Notes: generated by a model not told the origin, from the sequence alone. Counted from the stretch's first letter, positions 17,901 through 28,263 are shown. The stretch is DNA of 64,000 nt from Oceanicola sp. 502str15 (GCF_024105635.1 NZ_WYDQ01000001.1:2976501-3040500); one strand, 5' to 3'. A program made the numbers and translations.

Positions 17901-18062
17901 ATGAAGCCGGAAACCTTTGCGCAGCTGATGCGGCTGCCGGTAACGCTTCGGGCCGATCTGCTGGAATTCGTCGGGTCCACCCCGGTGGCAGACGGGGAGA
18001 TTCTCTCCCTCATCCAGAGACTGGCTGGAGGGGAAACACCCGGATTGGGCCGCGCCGCCTGA
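17901..18062 (+). CDS. Small ORF (53 aa) divergent from luxR
   Basis: An open frame of 53 codons from ATG 17901 (an in-frame GTG at 17892 with GGAG upstream is an alternative). The predicted product begins MKPETFAQLMRLPVTLRADL and is acidic to neutral with a short amphipathic helix-rich look; no Cys and no membrane segment. It resembles no family I know. It is transcribed away from luxR and ends before the shared terminator at 18123-18155. A TATATT at 17885 could be its -10. Its position beside a quorum-sensing operon makes it worth checking, but it may be spurious. Confidence 0.4.
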   Translation: MKPETFAQLMRLPVTLRADLLEFVGSTPVADGEILSLIQRLAGGETPGLGRAA

Positions 18063-18122
18063 GGCGAAGCCGGGGCTCGGAGAATCCGGCTCTACCGCGC
18101 CCGTAACGGCGCGACACAAAGA

Positions 18123-18155
18123 AAAAGGCCCGCATGACATCCATGCGGGCCTTTT
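18123..18155 (-). terminator. Terminator of the alpha operon (after rplQ), possibly bidirectional
   Basis: A perfect 14-bp stem (AAAAGGCCCGCATG / CATGCGGGCCTTTT) with a five-base loop. On the minus strand it ends in a run of Ts and lies ~35 bases after the rplQ stop. On the plus strand it also ends in TTTTCTGTTT and could terminate the small ORF. Confidence 0.9.
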
Positions 18156-18188
18156 CTGTTTCCGGTGGCGTGCCAAGCGGCGAGCGCC

Positions 18189-18611
18189 TTACTCGGCAGC
18201 GGCTTCCTCGGCCTCGAGGCGGGCCTTGTCGGCGGCACCCTTGGCGGCGGGGTCGCGGTCGACCAGCTCGATGATGGCCATGGGGGCCATGTCACCGTAG
18301 CGGAAGCCGGCTTTCAGCACGCGGGTGTAGCCACCGTTGCGCTCGGCGTAGCGCGGGCCGAGCACTTCGAACAGCTTGGCGACGTAGGCATCCTGCTTCA
18401 GGCGCGAAGCGGCCTGACGGCGGGCATGCAGATCGCCCTGGCGTTTGCCGAGGGTGATGAGCTTCTCCATGATGCGCTTGAGTTCCTTGGCCTTGGGCAG
18501 GGTCGTCTTGATCTGCTCATGCTCGATCAGCGAGCCGGCCATGTTGGCAAAGAGCGCCTTGCGGTGCTCATGGGTGCGATTCAGGCGGCGGTATCCGCGG
18601 GCGTGACGCAT
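18189..18611 (-). CDS. rplQ: 50S ribosomal protein L17
   Basis: L17 (140 aa) with the family start [20 protein letters not shown] and the conserved [24 protein letters not shown] segment. It has an acidic Ala/Glu tail ([12 protein letters not shown]). Last gene of the alpha operon, separated from rpoA by 186 bases holding palindromic repeats, and followed by a strong terminator. Confidence 0.97.
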   Translation of the reverse strand: MRHARGYRRLNRTHEHRKALFANMAGSLIEHEQIKTTLPKAKELKRIMEKLITLGKRQGDLHARRQAASRLKQDAYVAKLFEVLGPRYAERNGGYTRVLKAGFRYGDMAPMAIIELVDRDPAAKGAADKARLEAEEAAAE

Positions 18612-18763
18612 GTTTCTTCTCCTAAAAGGTGCCCTCTACGGGCGGTTTTGCTTTGTCTGGCCGGCGTGCGTAGCGACGGCTCTCCTTGGGGAGGGTAATC
18701 CCCGCGAAAGCAGGGACCTCCCGGGTCTTGGTCTTCGGCCCGAGGTTGCGCCCGGATCGAAGA

Positions 18764-18786
18764 GATCCCGGATCAGGTCCGGGATC
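18764..18786. repeat. Palindromic repeat downstream of rpoA
   Basis: GATCCCGGA, five-base loop TCAGG, TCCGGGATC: a perfect 9-bp inverted repeat. Just below it (18690-18760) is a second imperfect element containing CCCCGCGAAAGCAGGGA. Both look like dispersed intergenic palindromes inserted between rpoA and rplQ. Confidence 0.65.
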
Positions 18787-18813
18787 GAGGATCAATCCTA
18801 GAATTGATCCTCG
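18786..18813 (-). other. Perfect palindrome with the rpoA stop codon in its loop
   Basis: CGAGGATCAAT / ATTGATCCTCG, 11 perfect base pairs around a six-base loop (TCTAGG on the minus strand) that contains the TAG stop of rpoA. The coding arm encodes the last residues EDQF. It joins directly to the GATCCCGGA palindrome. Possible effects: slowing of terminating ribosomes, or a processing or stability signal. Confidence 0.75.
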
Positions 18814-19814
18814 AACTTCTTGGCCAGGTCTTCGATGTTCTCCGGCGGCCACTCTTCGACATCCATGCCGAGGTGCAGGCCCATGCCCGAAAGCACTTCC
18901 TTGATCTCGTTCAGCGACTTGCGGCCGAAGTTCGGGGTGCGGAGCATCTCGGCTTCGGTCTTCTGGATCAGGTCGCCGATGTAGACGATGTTGTCGTTCT
19001 TCAGGCAGTTGGCCGAACGCACCGACAGTTCCAGCTCGTCCACCTTCTTCAGCAGAAGCGGGTTGAACTCGAGGCCGTCGTCCTCGTCCTGACGGGTGGC
19101 CGACTCCGGCTCGTCGAAGTTCACGAAGATCGAGAGCTGGTCCTGCAGGATGCGGGCGGCATAGGCCACGGCATCATCCGGCGTGACCGAACCGTCGGTT
19201 TCGAGCTTGAGGGTCAGCTTGTCGTAGTCGAGCACCTGGCCCTCGCGGGTCGGCTGCACGTCGTAGGAGACCTTCTTGACCGGCGAGTAGATCGCGTCGA
19301 TCGGGATCAGGCCGATGGGGGCATCTTCGGGGCGGTTCTTGTCGGCCGCCACGTAGCCCTTGCCGGTGTTGACCGTCAGCTCGACGTAGAGATCGGCGCC
19401 CTCGTCGAGGTGGCAGATCACGTGATCCTTGTTCAGCACCTCGATGCCGGCGCTTTCCGAGATGTCACCCGCGGTGACGACGCCCGGGCCCTTGGCCGAG
19501 ATCGAAACGCGCTTGGGACCGTCGACATCCATGCGGATGGCCACGCCCTTGAGGTTGAGCACCACGTCGGTCACGTCTTCGCGGACGCCTGCGATCGAGG
19601 AGAACTCGTGCAGCACGTTGTCAATCTGGACGCTGGTGATGGCCGCGCCCTGCAGAGAGCTGAGAAGCACCCGGCGCAGCGCGTTGCCGAGGGTGAGGCC
19701 AAAGCCCCGCTCCAGCGGCTCCGCAACAACGGTCGCCTGACGCGCCGGGTCATTGCCCGGCTTCACGTCAAGCTGCGTCGGTTTGATCAGTTCCTGCCAG
19801 TTTTTGTGGATCAT
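18798..19814 (-). CDS. rpoA: DNA-directed RNA polymerase subunit alpha
   Basis: RpoA (338 aa). The N-terminal dimerisation domain ([27 protein letters not shown]) and the C-terminal helix-hairpin-helix domain ([23 protein letters not shown], then [19 protein letters not shown]) that contacts UP elements and activators are both intact. The start is ATG 19814 ([17 protein letters not shown]), preceded by GGAGG; the longer frame upstream is not coding. It follows rpsK in the alpha operon. Confidence 0.98.
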   Translation of the reverse strand: MIHKNWQELIKPTQLDVKPGNDPARQATVVAEPLERGFGLTLGNALRRVLLSSLQGAAITSVQIDNVLHEFSSIAGVREDVTDVVLNLKGVAIRMDVDGPKRVSISAKGPGVVTAGDISESAGIEVLNKDHVICHLDEGADLYVELTVNTGKGYVAADKNRPEDAPIGLIPIDAIYSPVKKVSYDVQPTREGQVLDYDKLTLKLETDGSVTPDDAVAYAARILQDQLSIFVNFDEPESATRQDEDDGLEFNPLLLKKVDELELSVRSANCLKNDNIVYIGDLIQKTEAEMLRTPNFGRKSLNEIKEVLSGMGLHLGMDVEEWPPENIEDLAKKFEDQF

Positions 19815-19923
19815 GTGTATGTCGCCTCCATACCTGTTCGCAGCCCATGTCCATGCCTGCAAACGCCCGAGGATAAAATGACGGACCGGAGGGCTGGGCG
19901 GCCCTCCGGACAATAATTGCAGA

Positions 19924-20313
19924 TCAGACCCGGCGACGCTTCGGAGGGCGGCAGCCGTTGTGGGCGATCGGGGTCACATCACGGATCGAGGTGATGTTGA
20001 AACCCACGGCGGCCAGCGCACGCAGCGCCGACTCGCGGCCCGAGCCAGGGCCCTGCACTTCGACTTCGAGCGTTTTCACGCCGTGGTCCTGTGCTTTCTT
20101 GCCCGCATCCTCTGCAGCCATCTGGGCGGCGTAGGGTGTGGACTTCCGGGAGCCCTTGAAGCCCATCGTGCCGGCGGACGACCATGCGATCGCATTGCCC
20201 TGCACGTCGGAGATCAGGATCTTGGTGTTGTTGAACGAAGAGTTCACGTGAGCAACGCCGGCGGCGATGTTCTTGGAGACCTTCTTCTTGGTGCGCTTGG
20301 TGTCGCGTGCCAT
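19924..20313 (-). CDS. rpsK: 30S ribosomal protein S11
   Basis: S11 (129 aa) with [44 protein letters not shown] and the conserved tail [22 protein letters not shown]. It forms part of the 30S platform near the E site. It sits between rpsM and rpoA in the usual alpha-operon order. Confidence 0.98.
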   Translation of the reverse strand: MARDTKRTKKKVSKNIAAGVAHVNSSFNNTKILISDVQGNAIAWSSAGTMGFKGSRKSTPYAAQMAAEDAGKKAQDHGVKTLEVEVQGPGSGRESALRALAAVGFNITSIRDVTPIAHNGCRPPKRRRV

Positions 20314-20328
20314 GTTGTCAGCCCTCCC

Positions 20329-20697
20329 TTATTTCTTCTTGCCGGCAATGGCCTTTGCGGGGCCTTTGCGGGTGCGAGCGTTGGTGTGGGTGCGCTGGCC
20401 GCGAACCGGCAGGTTGCGACGGTGGCGCAGGCCACGGTAGCAGCCCAGGTCCATCAGGCGCTTGATGTTCATCTGCACGTCGCGGCGCAGGTCGCCCTCG
20501 ACGGTGTAGTTGGCGTCGATGTGCTCACGGACGGCGAGCACTTCGGCGTCGGAGAGTTCGTTGACGCGGCGGGTCAGGTCGATGCCGACGGCTTCGCAGA
20601 TCTTGCGGGCGCTGTCGTCGCCGATGCCGTGGATATAGGTGAGCGCGATCGGAACGCGCTTTGCGGTCGGGATGTTCACCCCAGCGATACGGGCCAA
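20329..20697 (-). CDS. rpsM: 30S ribosomal protein S13
   Basis: S13 (122 aa), located in the 30S head contacting tRNA and L5. Family motifs [26 protein letters not shown] and [24 protein letters not shown] are present, with a basic tail ending AIAGKKK. It is the first gene after a 287-base gap, which holds a probable promoter. Confidence 0.98.
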   Translation of the reverse strand: MARIAGVNIPTAKRVPIALTYIHGIGDDSARKICEAVGIDLTRRVNELSDAEVLAVREHIDANYTVEGDLRRDVQMNIKRLMDLGCYRGLRHRRNLPVRGQRTHTNARTRKGPAKAIAGKKK

Positions 20698-20829
20698 AAT
20701 GGTCTTCCTTCGGTTGCGGTTCCGTGCTGCCAGAACCTTTTTTCACAACAGAGGCCCGAAGGGTTTTGCCCCCGGGCCGATGCATTCTCAGCCCGAGTCG
20801 CAAAAGGCGATTCCCGGATGAGAAGCGCC

Positions 20830-20858
20830 CAAGTAAGGGGAATTGAGCGGCGCGTCAA
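20830..20858 (-). promoter_or_regulatory. Probable promoter upstream of rpsM
   Basis: Minus strand: TTGACG, 17 bases, TACTTG. Transcription would start about 125 bases before rpsM. A second TTGACA occurs 17 bases further upstream. The leader also contains a GGCCCG...CGGGCC imperfect hairpin near 20753-20778. Confidence 0.45.
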
Positions 20859-20984
20859 GGGCACGTTCAGGATTTGTCAATCCCGACGTGTCTCAGGGCC
20901 GTTTGCATGGCAGGATGCCGCAAATCCGGCGCGGCTGGAAGCCTGTTGTTTCGGCTTCTTCGTGCCGCCTGCTCAGAACGCGCT

Positions 20985-21263
20985 TCAGGCACAGGAAGGC
21001 TGGGCCGCAGCGCCGCAGATCGGGCAGGCCTCATCCACGGATTGCAGCACGAAAATGAGATCGCCCTGCAAGGAGTCCGGGTTGCCGTCGAAGCCGGAGG
21101 CTTGCACCGCAGAGGCAAATGCAACCCAGGCTCTTTGCTCCCGCTCCGCTGCCACCTCGTCGGGCACCCAGAGCGTAAGCCGCTGGTCGGGGTGATCGGG
21201 GCACCGGCCGAAACAGCCCGCCTCCTCGGCGGCGCGTTCGGCCAAATCGCCCCAGTCGGTCAC
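20985..21263 (-). CDS. Conserved-looking hypothetical protein with C-terminal CxxC
   Basis: A 92-residue protein starting at GTG 21263, overlapping the adk stop as GTGA, which argues that it is real and cotranslated with adk. It contains [19 protein letters not shown] near the N terminus and [16 protein letters not shown] at the C terminus. The CPIC and trailing Cys suggest a small zinc-binding knuckle. No family name comes to mind. It lies between adk and rpsM, where the alpha operon begins. Confidence 0.7.
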   Translation of the reverse strand: MTDWGDLAERAAEEAGCFGRCPDHPDQRLTLWVPDEVAAEREQRAWVAFASAVQASGFDGNPDSLQGDLIFVLQSVDEACPICGAAAQPSCA

Positions 21264-21837
21264 GCCAGCCCGAGCTTCTCGCGCACGCCCTTCGACACCT
21301 CTTCGATCGGCGCGAGGCCGTCGGTGCGGGCGTAGAGTTCCTTGGCGTAGTAGTAGCCCACCAGCGGCGAGGTCATCTTGTAGTAGGCGAGCAGGCGGGT
21401 CTTCAGGCTTTCCTCGTTGTCGTCGGCGCGGGCTTCGCCGCCGGCGGCGACCGCTTCCCTGGCGCGGTTGAGGATGCGCTCGACGAGCGCCTCGTCGTTC
21501 ACCCGCAGCTCGAGCGCCATGTCGAGCTTCTGGCCCATCTCGGCGAGCAGTTCGCCCAGCGCGTCGGCCTGCTTCAGGGTGCGCGGGAAACCGTCGAAGA
21601 TATAGCCGCGGGTCGGGTCTGCTTCGAGTTGCTCGCGGATCAGGCCGATCACGATCTCATCGGTGACGAGGTCACCGCGGTCCATCACCTCGGCCACGCG
21701 CTTGCCCATTTCGGTGCCCGATGTCCGGGCAGCACGGAGCATGTCGCCCGTGGAAAGCTGCACCATGCCCTCGCTCTCGACGAGAATCTTGGCCTGTGTG
21801 CCCTTACCCGCGCCTGGCGGTCCGAGAAGTATGATGT

Positions 21838-21841
<4 letters not shown>
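21260..21841 (-). CDS. adk: Adenylate kinase
   Basis: Adk interconverts AMP + ATP and 2 ADP. The 193-residue protein has the P-loop [19 protein letters not shown], the [14 protein letters not shown] motif, and a short LID (no zinc-type insertion), making it the short alphaproteobacterial form. The start overlaps the secY stop as ATGA, the classic secY-adk coupling. Confidence 0.97.
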
Positions 21842-23217
<1,376 letters not shown>

Positions 23218-23326
23218 TGGGTTGTGCTCTTCTCGTTATGCCGATGCGCCGCCGGGCCCTGTCAGGACCGGCGGCGCATGTATGTCATTTAGCCATGTAG
23301 GAGGCCATACCGCCCGGGGCAACCGT

Positions 23327-23800
23327 TTACTCGGCAGCCTGTGCGGAAGTGACCGAAAGCGAGCCGCCTGCTTTTTCGACGGCCTCGATGGCCGACTTGG
23401 AGGCGCCGGTCACGGTGAGCGACAGCTTGGCGGTCACATCACCCTTGGCCAGAACGCGCACGCCATCGAGCTTGCGGCGCACCAGACCGGACGCGATCAG
23501 CGCATCCTCGTCGATGGTGCCCTTGGCGTCGAGCTTGCCTTCGTCCACGAATTTCTGGATCAGGCCGAGGTTGACCACGGCGAACTTCTTGCGGTTCGGC
23601 TTGTTGAAGCCGCGCTTGGGAAGACGCTGGTAGATCGGCATCTGGCCGCCCTCGTAGCCATTGATGGCCACACCCGAGCGAGACTTCTGGCCCTTGATAC
23701 CACGGCCGGCGGTTTTACCCTTGCCGGAACCGGGGCCACGGCCCACGCGCTTTTTGGAATGGGTGGAGCCGTCGGCGGGACGGAGTTCATTGAGTTTCAT
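23327..23800 (-). CDS. rplO: 50S ribosomal protein L15
   Basis: L15 (157 aa), starting [20 protein letters not shown] with the conserved [22 protein letters not shown] and GFEGGQ-like [18 protein letters not shown]. The start is ATG 23800, preceded by GGAGA; the upstream open frame is not coding. Normally rplO directly follows rpmD; here 5.4 kb of unrelated genes lie between them. Confidence 0.98.
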   Translation of the reverse strand: MKLNELRPADGSTHSKKRVGRGPGSGKGKTAGRGIKGQKSRSGVAINGYEGGQMPIYQRLPKRGFNKPNRKKFAVVNLGLIQKFVDEGKLDAKGTIDEDALIASGLVRRKLDGVRVLAKGDVTAKLSLTVTGASKSAIEAVEKAGGSLSVTSAQAAE

Positions 23801-23962
23801 GTCGCTTCTCCTTGCCGGACACACCCCCGAAGCGAGATGGGCGGACGCGGCTTTTCTTGGTTTGTGAATCGGGCCCTCATGGGCCACCGGGGGCGTATAG
23901 TGCCTTGGGGCGCACCGATCAAGGCCCGCTTTTGCCTGCCCGGTGCGCCCCGAGGGTGCGGC

Positions 23963-24349
23963 TCAGGGACGGGCCACGTGCCACACGCCGCCCACGCCAT
24001 CGCCGGTCATGTCGCCGGGCTCGCTGTCGCCGGCCCAGAAGTAGAGCGGCTCGCCGTTCCACGTGACCTGCACCGCGCCGTCCTTGCGCTCGGACAGGGC
24101 ATAGCCCTCGGGCAGCGCCATGCCGGCATCGACCACCAGCGGCGGCCAGCTGTCGGCGCAGGCGTCGTAGCAGACGGAGGGGCCGGAGGCGTCCTTGTCG
24201 AAGGTGTAGAGGGTCATGCCGTTGGCGTCGGTCAGGTAGGCCGCGCCGTCGAGGGTGGCCTCCTGCACGGGTGCGCCGCCGTGGGCGTCGGCCATGGCGA
24301 AGGTGGCGGTGGATGCGAAAAGCGCGGCGATGAGGAAGGTTCTGGTCAT
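23963..24349 (-). CDS. Exported COG4315-type repeat protein
   Basis: A 128-residue secreted protein with an N-terminal signal peptide (MTRTFLIAALFASTATFAMA). It has repeats of the COG4315 / secreted-repeat family: AAYLTDANGMTLYTFDKDASGPSVCYDACADSWPPL and a second YFWAGD motif following VQVTWNGEPL. Two cysteines in CYDAC may form a disulfide. Function is unknown; such proteins are periplasmic or surface-attached. The start is ATG 24349. It is divergent from amt across 246 bases. Confidence 0.85.
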   Translation of the reverse strand: MTRTFLIAALFASTATFAMADAHGGAPVQEATLDGAAYLTDANGMTLYTFDKDASGPSVCYDACADSWPPLVVDAGMALPEGYALSERKDGAVQVTWNGEPLYFWAGDSEPGDMTGDGVGGVWHVARP

Positions 24350-24595
24350 TTCAATCTGTCTCCATGTCTGGCCTGCATCGTGCAGACAGGAGGGATACGC
24401 CCGGCCCCGTCGGATTATTCGCGGGGCGCGCGAATTTTCTTTCCGTCTATTTATTGGGCGCTCTTGCAGGAAACTGCGCATATGGCAGTCATTTCTCAAT
24501 CTGCCCCCATTTTCATCGGCTTCACAGGCAATCGCTGCTTTTCTTTGCGCCCGCCAGACCGTCTTTCAGCCGCGACCAAACGAGGAGGGGACAAC

Positions 24596-25774
24596 ATGAA
24601 CGGCGCAGATACCGCCTGGATCATCGTGGCCACGGCCCTGGTGCTGATGATGACATTGCCGGGGCTTGCCCTGTTTTACGGCGGCCTCGTGCGCGCCCGC
24701 AACGTGCTCAGCGTCTTCATGCAATGCTACGCCATCGCCTGCCTGATGAGCGTGCTCTGGCTGGTGGCGGGCTACTCCATCGCCTTCGGCGACGCCGCAA
24801 GCTGGTGGGGCGGGCTTGGCAAGATGTTCCTGAATGGCGTCACCACCGACAGCCTCACGGGCACCCTGCCCGAGATCCTGTTCTTCGCCTTCCAGATGAC
24901 CTTCGCCATCATCACCCCTGCCCTCATCGTCGGCGCCTATGTCGAGCGGATCGGCTTCGGCTTCGTGCTGCTCTTTTCCGGCCTCTGGATGCTGCTCTGC
25001 TACGCGCCGGTGGTGCACTGGATCTGGGGCGGCGGCTTTTTGGCCGATGGCGGGATCTTCGGCGAAACGGGCGTGAAGGACTTTGCCGGCGGCATCGTGG
25101 TGCACGAGACGGCGGGCATCGCCGCGCTGATCCTTGCCGCCGTTCTGGGCCGTCGGAAGGATGACAACAAGCCGCCGCACAACCCCGGCTACGTGGTGAT
25201 CGGGGCCTCGCTGCTCTGGGTCGGCTGGTTCGGCTTCAACGGCGGCTCGCAGCTTGCGGCCGATGGGGGCGCGGCCATGGCGCTGACCGTCACCCATATT
25301 TCCGCCGCAACGGCCACGCTCACATGGGCACTCTGGGAAAAGATCAAATACGGCAAGGCCTCGGTTGTCGGCGCTGTGACCGGCACCATCGCGGGCCTCG
25401 CCTCGATCACCCCGGCCTCGGGGTTCGTCGGGCCGATCGAGGCGCTGGTGATCGGCGCGGTGGCGGGCATCCTCTGCCAGGAGGCCGTGGGGCTGATCCG
25501 CAACAAGGTGCGCATCGACGACACGCTCGACGTGATGGCGGTGCATGGCGTGGGCGGCATCTTCGGCACGATCATGATCGCGGCCTTCGGCGCGGGCAGC
25601 TGGGCGGCGCAGCTTGGCTCCCTCGCCATCGTCGGGGTCTTCACCACCGTCGTCACCTTCGCGCTGATCTATCTCTGCCGACTCGTCGCCCCGCTGCGGG
25701 TGGACGAGGAGATCGAGCACACCGGGCTCGATCTCGCCCTGCATGGCGAAAGCGCCTACGACCACAACTCGTAA
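24596..25774 (+). CDS. amt: Ammonium transporter (Amt family)
   Basis: An ammonium channel of 392 residues and about 11 membrane helices. It contains DTAWIIVATALVLMMTLPGL, LVRARNVLSVFMQC, and the twin pore histidines H170 (in GGIVVHETAG) and H317 (in MAVHGVGGIFG). The residues after the first His are ETAG rather than the usual INA/G. The start ATG 24596 follows GAGGAGGGG. No glnK precedes it, so P-II control must come from a distant gene. No convincing sigma54 or NtrC site is visible in the 246-base upstream gap. Confidence 0.95.
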   Translation: MNGADTAWIIVATALVLMMTLPGLALFYGGLVRARNVLSVFMQCYAIACLMSVLWLVAGYSIAFGDAASWWGGLGKMFLNGVTTDSLTGTLPEILFFAFQMTFAIITPALIVGAYVERIGFGFVLLFSGLWMLLCYAPVVHWIWGGGFLADGGIFGETGVKDFAGGIVVHETAGIAALILAAVLGRRKDDNKPPHNPGYVVIGASLLWVGWFGFNGGSQLAADGGAAMALTVTHISAATATLTWALWEKIKYGKASVVGAVTGTIAGLASITPASGFVGPIEALVIGAVAGILCQEAVGLIRNKVRIDDTLDVMAVHGVGGIFGTIMIAAFGAGSWAAQLGSLAIVGVFTTVVTFALIYLCRLVAPLRVDEEIEHTGLDLALHGESAYDHNS

Positions 25775-26107
25775 GGCGGGCAGAATGGCAACGCCCCGAC
25801 GTTTGCGCGTCGGGGCCGACGCCATTCATTGACTTTCAACACATTACCCCTCATATGCCCCTCATGCCGCACCCGCCGCGTGAGCGGGGCAGCGTGGCGA
25901 TACCAGTTACTGAACGGCCCGCACGGCATTCTTTCACCACATATGGTTCCCAGATCACGCGGGGGGTCAGACGCCAAGGCAAGCACAGGGGCAATCCGGC
26001 CCACGTGTGGTGCGTTGCGCGCAACCCAACTGTGACGTGCTGCCCGCGATGGGCCGCGCCCGCCATTTGCGGGTGGCCGATGCCGCCCGCCTGAAAAGGA
26101 CAATCCT
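25775..26107 (+). promoter_or_regulatory. Gap between amt and helicase gene: stem-loop and probable leader
   Basis: This 333-base stretch has no gene I can support. At 25783-25827 there is a large two-part stem (GAATGGC/GCCATTC outside, GCCCCGACG/CGTCGGGGC inside) just after the amt stop, without a clear U-tract. TTGACT (25829) with CATATG 17 bases later is a weak promoter candidate. The remaining ~240 bases would be an unusually long 5' leader for the DEAD-box gene, a feature seen in cold-regulated helicases elsewhere. Confidence 0.4.
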
Positions 26108-27427
26108 TTGGATTTCGACATGCTGGGCCTTCCGCCCAAACTCCTGGCCAACCTGGCCGAAATGAACATCACCAAGCCGACCCCGATCCAGACCAAGGCC
26201 ATCCCCCACGCCATGAACGGGCGTGACGTGATGGGCCTTGCCCAGACCGGCACCGGCAAGACCGCCGCCTTCGGCCTGCCCATCGTGTCCGCCCTGCTGC
26301 GGATCGAGGGCAAGCCCGATCCGAAATCGGTGCGCGGCCTCATCCTCGCCCCCACCCGCGAACTCGCCAAGCAGATCGTCGAGAACCTGCAAGGCTACGC
26401 CAAGGGCACCCAACTGCGCACCAACCTCGTGGTCGGCGGCGTTTCGATCAACCCGCAGATCCAGAAGCTGGGCCGCGGCACCGACCTGCTCGTTGCCACG
26501 CCGGGCCGCCTGATCGACCTGCTGGAGCGCAAGGCCGTGCGGCTCGACGCCGCCCGCTTCCTGGTGCTCGACGAGGCCGACCAGATGCTCGACATGGGCT
26601 TTATCCACGCGCTGCGCCAGATCGCCCCGCTGCTGCCCAAGGACCGGCAGACCATGCTGTTCTCGGCCACCATGCCCAAGCTGATGGAAGAGCTCTCGAC
26701 CGCCTACCTCAACGACCCGGTGAAGATCGAAACCGCCCCCGCCGGCAAACCCGCCGACAAGATCGACCAGTGCCTGCACTTCGTCGACCAGGGCGACAAG
26801 CAGTCGATGCTCATCAAGCACCTCGGCAAGCACCCCAACGAGGCGGCGCTGGTGTTTTCGCGCACCAAGCACGGTGCGGAGCGGATCAAGAAGCACCTAG
26901 AGAAGGCCGGCTTTGCCGCCGGGTCGATCCACGGCAACAAGAGCCAGGGTCAGCGCGACCGGGCGCTTTCGGGCTTCCGTGAAGGCGAGCTGATGGTGCT
27001 GGTGGCCACCGACGTGGCGGCGCGGGGCATCGACATTCCCGAGGTGCGCTACGTCTACAACTACGACATGCCCAACGTGCCCGACAACTACGTGCACCGG
27101 ATTGGCCGCACCGCGCGGGCGGGCCGGGACGGCACCGCCATCGCCTATGTCTCCGCCGAGGAGATGGGCGAGCTGAAGGACGTGCAGAAGGTCATGGGCA
27201 AGAGCATTCCGGTTGCCTCCGGCGAGGCCTGGGAGCCGATGAAGCGCCCTGCCCGTGGTGGCGGCGGTGGCCGTGGCAAGCCCGGTGGCGGCGGCGGTGG
27301 CCGGCGTCGCGGGGGCGGGGGTGGCGAAGGCCAGAAGCCCGCACGCGCCGCAGCGCCCAAGCCCGGCGGCCAGAAGCGCCGCAGGCCGCGCCGCTCCAAG
27401 GGCGGCGGCAACCGCGCCGCATCCTGA
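26108..27427 (+). CDS. DEAD-box ATP-dependent RNA helicase (RhlE/CsdA-like)
   Basis: A 439-residue DEAD-box helicase. Motifs: Q motif KPTPIQTKAIP, I AQTGTGKT, Ia PTRELA, II VLDEADQML, III SAT, IV VFSRTKHGAERI, V ATDVAARGIDIP, VI HRIGRTARAG (usually GRTGRAG). A Gly/Arg/Lys-rich disordered tail (~60 residues) probably binds RNA. The start is TTG 26108, because AAAAGGA lies eight bases upstream; the ATG at 26120 is too far from it. Role: RNA remodelling in ribosome assembly or RNA decay. Located inside the break in the spc operon. Confidence 0.95.
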   Translation: MDFDMLGLPPKLLANLAEMNITKPTPIQTKAIPHAMNGRDVMGLAQTGTGKTAAFGLPIVSALLRIEGKPDPKSVRGLILAPTRELAKQIVENLQGYAKGTQLRTNLVVGGVSINPQIQKLGRGTDLLVATPGRLIDLLERKAVRLDAARFLVLDEADQMLDMGFIHALRQIAPLLPKDRQTMLFSATMPKLMEELSTAYLNDPVKIETAPAGKPADKIDQCLHFVDQGDKQSMLIKHLGKHPNEAALVFSRTKHGAERIKKHLEKAGFAAGSIHGNKSQGQRDRALSGFREGELMVLVATDVAARGIDIPEVRYVYNYDMPNVPDNYVHRIGRTARAGRDGTAIAYVSAEEMGELKDVQKVMGKSIPVASGEAWEPMKRPARGGGGGRGKPGGGGGGRRRGGGGGEGQKPARAAAPKPGGQKRRRPRRSKGGGNRAAS

Positions 27428-27433
27428 AAACAC

Positions 27434-27463
27434 GAAGGCCCCGGAGCGAACTCCGGGGCCTTC
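27434..27463 (+). terminator. Intrinsic terminator after the DEAD-box gene
   Basis: A perfect 13-bp stem (GAAGGCCCCGGAG / CTCCGGGGCCTTC) with a CGAA tetraloop, followed by TGATTTT. It may also serve the convergent metallo-hydrolase gene, which ends at 27487. Confidence 0.9.
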
Positions 27464-27486
27464 TGATTTTCAGGCCGTCCTGCGGC

Positions 27487-28263
27487 TCAGGTTTCCATTT
27501 CCTTGTACCAGCCACCGAACTTGACCTCGGAGGTGTCGGCCACCAGCGCGGCAAAGGCCTCGGGGTCCTGGGTGCCGTCGTCGCGGCCCCGATAGTGGTA
27601 GGGATACACGTAGCTCGGCGCGAACTCCTTCACCGCCGAAGCCGCCTGCTCGGCGGTCATGGTGAAGGGCAGGTTCATGCAGACGAAGGCGAGGTCGATG
27701 TTTTCGAGCGCGCGCATCTCGGGGATGTCCTCGGTGTCGCCCGAAACATAGGTGCGGAAGCCGTCGAGGGTGAGCACATAGCCGTTGTCACGGCCCTGCG
27801 GGTGAAAGTTCAGCCGGTCCTCGGTGGTGTTGTAGGCCGGGATCGCATCAATCGCGACGCCGTTCCACTCGGTGCTCTCGCCATTGGCCAGCACCTCGTC
27901 GGGCGCGGCATCGCCCAGCTTCTCGGCCACCGCAGGGTTGGTGATGAGGTGGGCCTCGCCGCGCAGCGCCGCGAGGGTCTCGGCGTTGAAGTGGTCGCCG
28001 TGCTCGTGGGTGATGAGGATGAGATCGGCGGCGGGGAAGTCGGCATAGGCGGCCGCGTCCCCCACCGGGTCGACGTAGATCGTGCCCGCCGGGGTCTCCA
28101 TCACGAAGCTGGCGTGGTCGACGGGGTGAATGGTGATCTCGCCGTTCTCTGTGGCGAAGCTATCGGCCCCGTGCGCTGCGGCAGTTGCGGCATAGGGCAG
28201 GATGGTGATGGCCCCGGCGCTGGCAGCGGCGGTGGCCAGGAAGGTGCGTCTGGTCTGGGTCAT
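27487..28263 (-). CDS. Tat-exported metallo-beta-lactamase-fold hydrolase
   Basis: A 258-residue protein with a twin-arginine signal (TRRTFLATAAASAGAITIL). Its metallo-beta-lactamase-fold domain is of the UlaG/YycJ-like type: DHASFVMETPAGTIYVDPVGD, metal motif THEHGDHF, later VSGDTEDIPEM and the C-terminal PYHYRG His. It is likely a periplasmic two-metal hydrolase of unknown substrate. The start ATG 28263 is preceded by GGAGAGGA. Confidence 0.88.
   Translation of the reverse strand: MTQTRRTFLATAAASAGAITILPYAATAAAHGADSFATENGEITIHPVDHASFVMETPAGTIYVDPVGDAAAYADFPAADLILITHEHGDHFNAETLAALRGEAHLITNPAVAEKLGDAAPDEVLANGESTEWNGVAIDAIPAYNTTEDRLNFHPQGRDNGYVLTLDGFRTYVSGDTEDIPEMRALENIDLAFVCMNLPFTMTAEQAASAVKEFAPSYVYPYHYRGRDDGTQDPEAFAALVADTSEVKFGGWYKEMET

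Noticed and set aside
24350..24595. Sigma54/NtrC control sites before amt
   Set aside because: A TGCAGGAAACTGCGCA stretch resembles a dyad but does not fit NtrC or the GG-N10-GC promoter pattern well enough.
25829..25857. Sigma70 promoter for the DEAD-box gene
   Set aside because: TTGACT is good, but CATATG at 17 bases is a poor -10; kept only as a remark on the gap.
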